DNA of 64,000 nt from Mobiluncus sp034180645 (GTDB taxonomy: Bacteria; Actinomycetota; Actinomycetes; Actinomycetales; Actinomycetaceae), in assembly GCF_034180645.1 (NCBI RefSeq), contig NZ_JAXFNY010000016.1, positions 1-64,000 of the forward strand. The letters run 5' to 3'. Both the position numbers and the translations under genes were made by a program. Position 1 is the stretch's first letter. Each line of letters starts with the position of its first letter. Under the pieces are notes generated by a model. The model was not told where the DNA came from. It did no database searches and saw only the letters and a list, made by a program, of their open reading frames with translations. Shown piece by piece: positions 59,640 to 64,000 of this stretch.

Positions 59640-59742
59640 CCGTTCATTCTAACGGCAAGTTTAGGTTTCGCTCATTTACAGCGACCAGCAACCCCACCAG
59701 GGGACGGATAAAGCCGCGCCAACTCCCTTGTGAAGGGGACAA

Positions 59743-60300
59743 TCACTCGACTGCCAACAGCACTTCGACCGCACGAGCCAGGTAAGCGTCCACCGGACCC
59801 TCCAGGTAGGCTCGGGCTCCCTTTGCCTCCGCAAACACCGCGTCCCGAATTTCCCTGCTGGTCAGAGGCTTGTTTTCGTCAAAATATGCCACCAAGCGGT
59901 CCAGCAGCGCGTCCACGTCCTCAATCCGGTAGCCGCGCTGGCGCCCTTGGGGGTGAGCAAATCGTTTTCCTGCCGGACGCAACAGCCGCGGATAGAGAGT
60001 CGTGGCCTGTTCCGCCACCAGCGACATCCAGGCCTTTTGCCCGTTCACCGCGATATGGTCAGCCCGCGCCCGCGCCACAAAAGCCGATTCCAGCCGATCC
60101 ATCGCCGCGTCGACTTCAACAAAGTTATATCCCCCGCGCACCACGTTGAATCCCTGGGCCCGCACCTGCGCCGCCCCGAAATTTGCTGGTCCACCGTTGC
60201 CTTCGTATGCCGAACGTGCCTTGGCCAAGAACTTGTCGACCTGGTTGCGGTCGTAGCCCTTGCCCAGGAGTTTAGCGGTGCGAAACGTCGTGTCGCTCAC
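59743..60300 (-). CDS. DivIVA-domain protein
   Basis: 185 aa from the GTG at 60300 (AAGGAAAGGG upstream). An open frame extends 40 codons further and overlaps the rlmN end, which I think is not translated. Three repeated DivIVA-like motifs: FRTAKLLGKGYDRNQVDKFL, FNVVRGGYNFVEVDAAMDRL and RGYRIEDVDALLDRLVAYF, each a GY-xx-xxVD signature. DivIVA proteins bind curved membranes at poles and septa. This form, with several motifs and no long coiled coil, is found in several actinobacteria; its role is not established. Confidence 0.82.
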   Translation of the reverse strand: MSDTTFRTAKLLGKGYDRNQVDKFLAKARSAYEGNGGPANFGAAQVRAQGFNVVRGGYNFVEVDAAMDRLESAFVARARADHIAVNGQKAWMSLVAEQATTLYPRLLRPAGKRFAHPQGRQRGYRIEDVDALLDRLVAYFDENKPLTSREIRDAVFAEAKGARAYLEGPVDAYLARAVEVLLAVE

Positions 60301-60364
60301 GTCCCGGCCCTTTCCTTGTTTCTCTATACTCTCAACAGTTTTCCGCACGCTTTCTGAGTTTCCT

Positions 60365-61537
60365 CTAAGCCGCGGGAGGCTGCTTCGCTTTCGCCGCGAG
60401 CTGCCCGCAGGCCCCGTCAATATCCGAGCCGCGCGTATCCCGCAACGTAGTACTGATTCCAGCTTGCCGCAAAATCTCTACGAATTCGTCCATGACACGC
60501 GGCAGGGACGCATCCCAGATACTCCCCGGCGTGGGATTGAGCGGAATCGGGTTCACATGCGCCCAGGTTTTACCCCGTTCATTGAGTTTATCCGCTAGCA
60601 GCTGGGCTCGCCACGGGTGGTCGTTCATGTCCCTAATCAGGGCGTATTCAATAGAAACGCGCCGCCCGGTCGCTTGGAAATATGCATAAGCGGTGTCCAA
60701 CAGTTCATCGACCTGGTAGCGCCGGTTCATGGGTATCAGCTCGTTGCGCAGTTCATCGTCCGGAGCATGCAGGGACACCGCCAAAGTGACCGGCAGCCCT
60801 TCTTGGGTCAACTTGCGGATTCCCGGCACCAGCCCGACGGTGGAAACGACCAGGTTACGAGCCGAAATCCCGAAGCCTTGTGGGACTTCGGCAGTGAGGG
60901 TACGAATCGTGTGCAGCAGGGATTTATAGTTGGCCAGCGGCTCGCCCATCCCCATAAACACCAGGTTAGATAGCCGCGCCGGACTGCCGAGTTCCCCGTC
61001 TTGGGCGGCCCTAGCGGCGAGTCGGACCTGTTCCAAGATTTCCGCCGCCGAGAGATTTCGGGTCAAACCGAGCTGGCCGGTCGCGCAAAACGGACAGCCC
61101 ATCCCGCAGCCTACCTGTGAGGATACACACAAGGTGACGCGTTTCGGGTAGCGCATCAGGACGGATTCCACTTGGGCGCCGTCGAACAGTCGCCACAGGG
61201 TTTTGCGAGTCCAGCCCCGATCAGCGACCTGGGTTACGACCGGGGTAATGAGCTCTGGCAGCAGACCGCGAGCCCGTTCCTGGTCGGTCTGGCCCAGGTC
61301 TGTCATCTGGGAGGGATCGGCTTCGAAGCGCCCAAAATAGTGACGCGCCACTTGGTCAGCTCGAAACGTCCGCATTCCCGCCGCGGCTACCGCCTCACGG
61401 CGCTGTTGCGGGTCGAAGTCAGCGAAATGCCGCGGCGGTTTGCCGCGCGCCTGCGCTCGAAAGTTGAGTTCTGCCGCAGCCCCCGCGTGCGTGGCCCCCA
61501 GCGGCGGTTGTTCGTGGGGCAGAACCTGTCTCTCCAT
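60365..61537 (-). CDS. rlmN: Dual-specificity 23S rRNA/tRNA adenine C2-methyltransferase
   Basis: 390 aa radical SAM enzyme. The Fe-S motif is CGMGCPFCATG (CxxxCxxC, residues about 140-150), preceded by CVSSQVG. The SAM motif GMGEPLANY and the catalytic Cys of the C-terminal ISTTLRDTRGSDIDGACGQL are in place. It methylates A2503 of 23S rRNA and A37 of tRNAs. No Shine-Dalgarno is visible. Followed by the DivIVA-like gene. Confidence 0.96.
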   Translation of the reverse strand: MERQVLPHEQPPLGATHAGAAAELNFRAQARGKPPRHFADFDPQQRREAVAAAGMRTFRADQVARHYFGRFEADPSQMTDLGQTDQERARGLLPELITPVVTQVADRGWTRKTLWRLFDGAQVESVLMRYPKRVTLCVSSQVGCGMGCPFCATGQLGLTRNLSAAEILEQVRLAARAAQDGELGSPARLSNLVFMGMGEPLANYKSLLHTIRTLTAEVPQGFGISARNLVVSTVGLVPGIRKLTQEGLPVTLAVSLHAPDDELRNELIPMNRRYQVDELLDTAYAYFQATGRRVSIEYALIRDMNDHPWRAQLLADKLNERGKTWAHVNPIPLNPTPGSIWDASLPRVMDEFVEILRQAGISTTLRDTRGSDIDGACGQLAAKAKQPPAA

Positions 61538-61580
61538 AAGGTTAAGTTTAACGGTTTTCCCGGAACTTCCCGAGCGGGGT

Positions 61581-62621
61581 CTAGGACAGCACCGGGGCTT
61601 GTTGGGAAAAGATGGCGAATTTCAACACGATATAGGCCACCGGCGCTGTCATCAGGATAGAATCCATCCGATCTAGCAGCCCGCCGTGCCCCGGCAACAG
61701 GTGGCCCATATCTTTAATGCCGAGTTCCCGTTTCAGCAACGATTCACTCAAATCGCCCAGAGTTCCCACGACCGCCATTAAAACACCCAAAATAATCCCA
61801 TAAAACCACGGAATCCCAATCCAGAACGTGCCTGCCACGGACACGATAACGGCAAACAGGACCGAACCAGCAAACCCTTCCCAAGTCTTGCGCGGGGAAA
61901 TAGAAGGTGCCATGTGGTGACGTCCCAGGAATCGCCCGCAGAAATAGCCCCCGGTATCCGACCCCAGCGTGACGGACAAAACAAAAACCGCGGTCGCTTC
62001 TGCCCCGCACTCCACCGCCAACAAAGCCAGGAAAGACCCCAAGAATGGGATATAAGCCACGGTCAGGGTGCTGACCGTCACGTTCTTGAGCGCATCTTCA
62101 CCGCGGTAGGGACCCGACAACTGCCACAGCAGGGCGGCCGCCACCGTCAGGAAAGTTGCGGTTAGCATGGCCTCCAATCCGACTTGCCAAGCACAGATGA
62201 AAATCCCGATTCCCCCGATGATGACAATCGGCATGCCCAAATGCCGATCCGTAAACCGGATGGCGTGGCGAAACTCGATGAGGCAAGCCACAATCGTCAC
62301 CACACACAAGGCTGCGAACAGGGGCTTCACCAGGAATAAGGTCAGTCCATACACCGCCAACAGTCCCGCCCCGACCCCGGTGGCCGCTACCAGGTTGCGG
62401 CCGGCCTTCTGAGATTTGTCGGGCGCGGATTGCCCGGGTTTAGGCTCGTTTTTCGCGGATTTCGCGGAAGGCATGCCCAAGCGCGGTCTCCGGCGCTGTT
62501 GCGCGGCGCGGTTTTCCCTGCGGCTGGGCCGGGTCACCGGATGCACCCCAGTGTCCTCAGTTGCCGGGGATGCCGCTGCCTCAACAGATCGCGGCGTCTG
62601 GAAATCTTCAGTATCAACCAT
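61581..62621 (-). CDS. cdsA: Phosphatidate cytidylyltransferase
   Basis: 346 aa. A polar N-terminus of about 75 residues rich in Arg/Lys/Pro precedes about eight membrane segments. The CDP-diglyceride synthase signature is complete near the C-terminus (SLLKRELGIKDMGHLLPGHG, followed by GLLDRMD). It makes CDP-diacylglycerol, the substrate of PgsA encoded 50 kb away in this window. Lies 46 bp downstream of frr; the frr-cdsA-rlmN order is typical of actinobacteria. Confidence 0.95.
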   Translation of the reverse strand: MVDTEDFQTPRSVEAAASPATEDTGVHPVTRPSRRENRAAQQRRRPRLGMPSAKSAKNEPKPGQSAPDKSQKAGRNLVAATGVGAGLLAVYGLTLFLVKPLFAALCVVTIVACLIEFRHAIRFTDRHLGMPIVIIGGIGIFICAWQVGLEAMLTATFLTVAAALLWQLSGPYRGEDALKNVTVSTLTVAYIPFLGSFLALLAVECGAEATAVFVLSVTLGSDTGGYFCGRFLGRHHMAPSISPRKTWEGFAGSVLFAVIVSVAGTFWIGIPWFYGIILGVLMAVVGTLGDLSESLLKRELGIKDMGHLLPGHGGLLDRMDSILMTAPVAYIVLKFAIFSQQAPVLS

Positions 62622-62667
62622 GCTCTAAAACCCAGGTAATAAACGGGTAATATCGGGCTGGCGAGGC

Positions 62668-63225
62668 CTAAATAGTCATCAACTCTGATTCTTTGGCAGC
62701 CAAGAGCTGGTCAATCTCATCGGTGAACTTCTTCGTAATGGAATCGAGTTCCTTTTCACCGCGTTTGATTTCGTCCTCGCCGAGTTCCTTGTTCTTTAGC
62801 ATGGTTTCGAATTCGTCCTTGGCTTTGCGACGCAGCGAACGCACGGACTGGCGGCCCTCCTCGGCTTTGGTTTTCGCCATCTTAACGTATTCCTTGCGGC
62901 GTTCCTCCGTCAGAGCGGGCAAGACGATGCGTATCGTTTTGCCGTCGTCAGTGGGGTTCACACCCAAGTCGGCTTCCGCAATAGCGCGGATGATGTCTTG
63001 TGAAGCGGACTTGTCAAAAGGCTGGACGATGACGGTGCGCGCTTCGGGAATGTTAAAGGAAGCGAGCTGCTTTAACGGGGTCGGGGCGCCATAGTAGTCG
63101 ACCATAATGCCGTCAAACATGCCGGTGTTGGCTCGACCGGTACGGATGGCGGCGAATTCATCTTGGGTGGCGCTCAAGGCTTTCGCCATCATGCTCTTGG
63201 CGGATTTGAGGGTGTCTTCAATCAA
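62668..63225 (-). CDS. frr: Ribosome recycling factor
   Basis: 185 aa. TTG start with AAAGGAG 7 nt upstream. Family residues are RTGRANTGMFDGIMVDYYG, TPLKQLASFNIPEARTVIVQ, GVNPTDDGKTIRIVLPALTEERR and RSLRRKAKDEF. It splits post-termination ribosomes with EF-G. pyrH lies 62 bp upstream. Confidence 0.97.
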   Translation of the reverse strand: MIEDTLKSAKSMMAKALSATQDEFAAIRTGRANTGMFDGIMVDYYGAPTPLKQLASFNIPEARTVIVQPFDKSASQDIIRAIAEADLGVNPTDDGKTIRIVLPALTEERRKEYVKMAKTKAEEGRQSVRSLRRKAKDEFETMLKNKELGEDEIKRGEKELDSITKKFTDEIDQLLAAKESELMTI

Positions 63226-63287
63226 GGGTTTCTCCTTTGTTCCTTAGCTTTCTCCACAGGTTCCCCGGTGGGTTTTCTTCGTTTCAA

Positions 63288-64000
63288 TCACTTTTCGTTG
63301 TACAGCACAGTACCGATGTTTTCGCCCAGCAACGCTCTGGTGACGTTGCCCGGCTGGGTCATGCCGAATACACGCATCTTCAGCTTGTTTTCCGAACACA
63401 GGGAGAAAGCGGCCGCATCCACGACTTTCAGCCCATCGTGAAGCGCTTTCTCATAGCTGACCTCATCGAGTTTTTCAGCCTTGGGGTTCTGGCGCGGATC
63501 GTCGGTGTACACCCCGTCCACCCCGTTCTTGCCCACCAGCAGTTCCTGGCAGTGCGTTTCTAGGGCGCGCTGTGCGCTAACGGTATCGGTCGAGAAGTAC
63601 GGCATCCCCGCGCCCGCCCCGAACACGACCACACGCCCTTTTTCGAGGTGACGAATGGCTCGCAAGGGCACATACGGCTCGGCGACCTGGGTCATCGTGA
63701 TGGCGGACTGCACCCGGGTGCGCACTCCAGCCTGTTCCAAGAAATCCTGCAGGGCCAGGGCATTCATGACGGTACCCAACATCCCCATATAGTCTGCCCG
63801 AGCACGGTCCAAGCCACGCTGGCTCAGCTCCGCACCGCGAAAGAAGTTCCCGCCGCCAACCACGATGGCAACCTGTACTCCCTGCGTCACCGCCGCGGCG
63901 ACCTGCTGAGCAATATCGGAAACCACATCGGGGTCGAGCCCCACTTGACCGCCGCCAAAGACTTCACCGGACAGTTTCATCAAAACCCGGCGTTTACCGG
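63288..64000 (-). CDS. pyrH: UMP kinase, 5' end beyond the window
   Basis: 237 codons visible. The frame is open through the window edge: before MKLSGEVFGG come codons for GKRRVL, the normal UMP kinase start region, so the start codon lies outside. Other motifs: VVGGGNFFRG, ALQDFLEQAGVRTRVQSAI and NGVDGVYTDDPRQNP. It phosphorylates UMP to UDP and is typically regulated by GTP and UTP. Partial entry, followed by frr and cdsA. Confidence 0.96.
   Translation of the reverse strand, partial: GKRRVLMKLSGEVFGGGQVGLDPDVVSDIAQQVAAAVTQGVQVAIVVGGGNFFRGAELSQRGLDRARADYMGMLGTVMNALALQDFLEQAGVRTRVQSAITMTQVAEPYVPLRAIRHLEKGRVVVFGAGAGMPYFSTDTVSAQRALETHCQELLVGKNGVDGVYTDDPRQNPKAEKLDEVSYEKALHDGLKVVDAAAFSLCSENKLKMRVFGMTQPGNVTRALLGENIGTVLYNEK

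Overview
The window is a stretch of chromosome from a GC-rich, Gram-positive actinobacterium. Several features point to this: a tandem clpP1-clpP2 pair with a ClgR-type regulator, trigger factor with a Lys/Ala-rich tail, the DUF3046, DUF3052 and DUF3145 families, prfB-ftsE-ftsX-(M23)-smpB synteny, nadD-...-rsfS-phosphatase synteny, and Excalibur/HNH and CWB2 surface proteins. The moderate GC, the InlB/Flg_new-repeat surface protein and the small synteny blocks suggest Actinomycetaceae (Mobiluncus or Varibaculum type). That assignment is inference, not proof.

Layout. 1-3.4 kb is accessory: a LuxR-type two-component system downstream of a tiny secreted peptide, a poorly coding 550-bp gap that holds a 30-bp relic of clpP, and an orphan AbiEi-like antitoxin gene. 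3.5-6.5 kb carries clpP2, clpP1 and tig (protein quality control), with a candidate ClgR box before clpP1. 6.6-20.5 kb is a long minus-strand block: DUF3052, DUF3145, def, proS, DUF3046, clgR, pgsA, ftsK, a PfkB kinase, rnj, dapB, dapA and an M16 peptidase. 20.5-24.6 kb has a small membrane protein, a CWB2 cell-wall protein, an S4 RNA-binding protein and a secreted HNH nuclease. 24.6-26.3 kb is a small island: a 59-bp palindromic element, a 31-residue membrane peptide with its own promoter and leader hairpin, an excisionase-like gene running into tRNA-Asn, and a CAU-anticodon tRNA. 26.3-32.2 kb has a macrodomain gene, smpB, an M23 peptidase, ftsX, ftsE and prfB. 32.3-41.5 kb is a plus-strand ion and phosphate block: trkH-trkA, then pstSCAB-phoU and a PhoB/PhoR-type two-component system. 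41.8-46 kb is one 1414-codon, AT-rich surface protein. 46.2-46.4 kb has tRNA-Ala, an inverted copy of its 3' end and a second, inverted copy of the palindromic element. 47-59.6 kb returns to minus-strand housekeeping: a phosphatase, rsfS, a Gly/Pro/Met-rich membrane protein, nadD, proA, proB, obg, rpmA, rplU, a MATE exporter, an M50 protease and dxr. The window ends with a DivIVA-like protein, rlmN, cdsA, frr and the start-truncated pyrH.

How parts work together. ClgR, both ClpP subunits and trigger factor form a proteostasis module. FtsE/FtsX lie next to a coiled-coil M23 hydrolase, which is the usual arrangement for septal wall hydrolysis. PstSCAB, PhoU and the adjacent two-component system form a phosphate-sensing circuit. 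pgsA and cdsA supply phospholipid synthesis, dapA and dapB supply diaminopimelate/lysine, and proB and proA supply proline.

Most novel-looking signals: the 59-bp palindromic element present twice near tRNA genes, the 31-aa type I toxin-like peptide locus, the clpP-derived direct repeat bracketing the orphan AbiEi gene, the secreted peptide encoded just upstream of its two-component system, the collagen-like protein in the nadD-rsfS operon, and a giant surface protein with a degenerate sorting signal.
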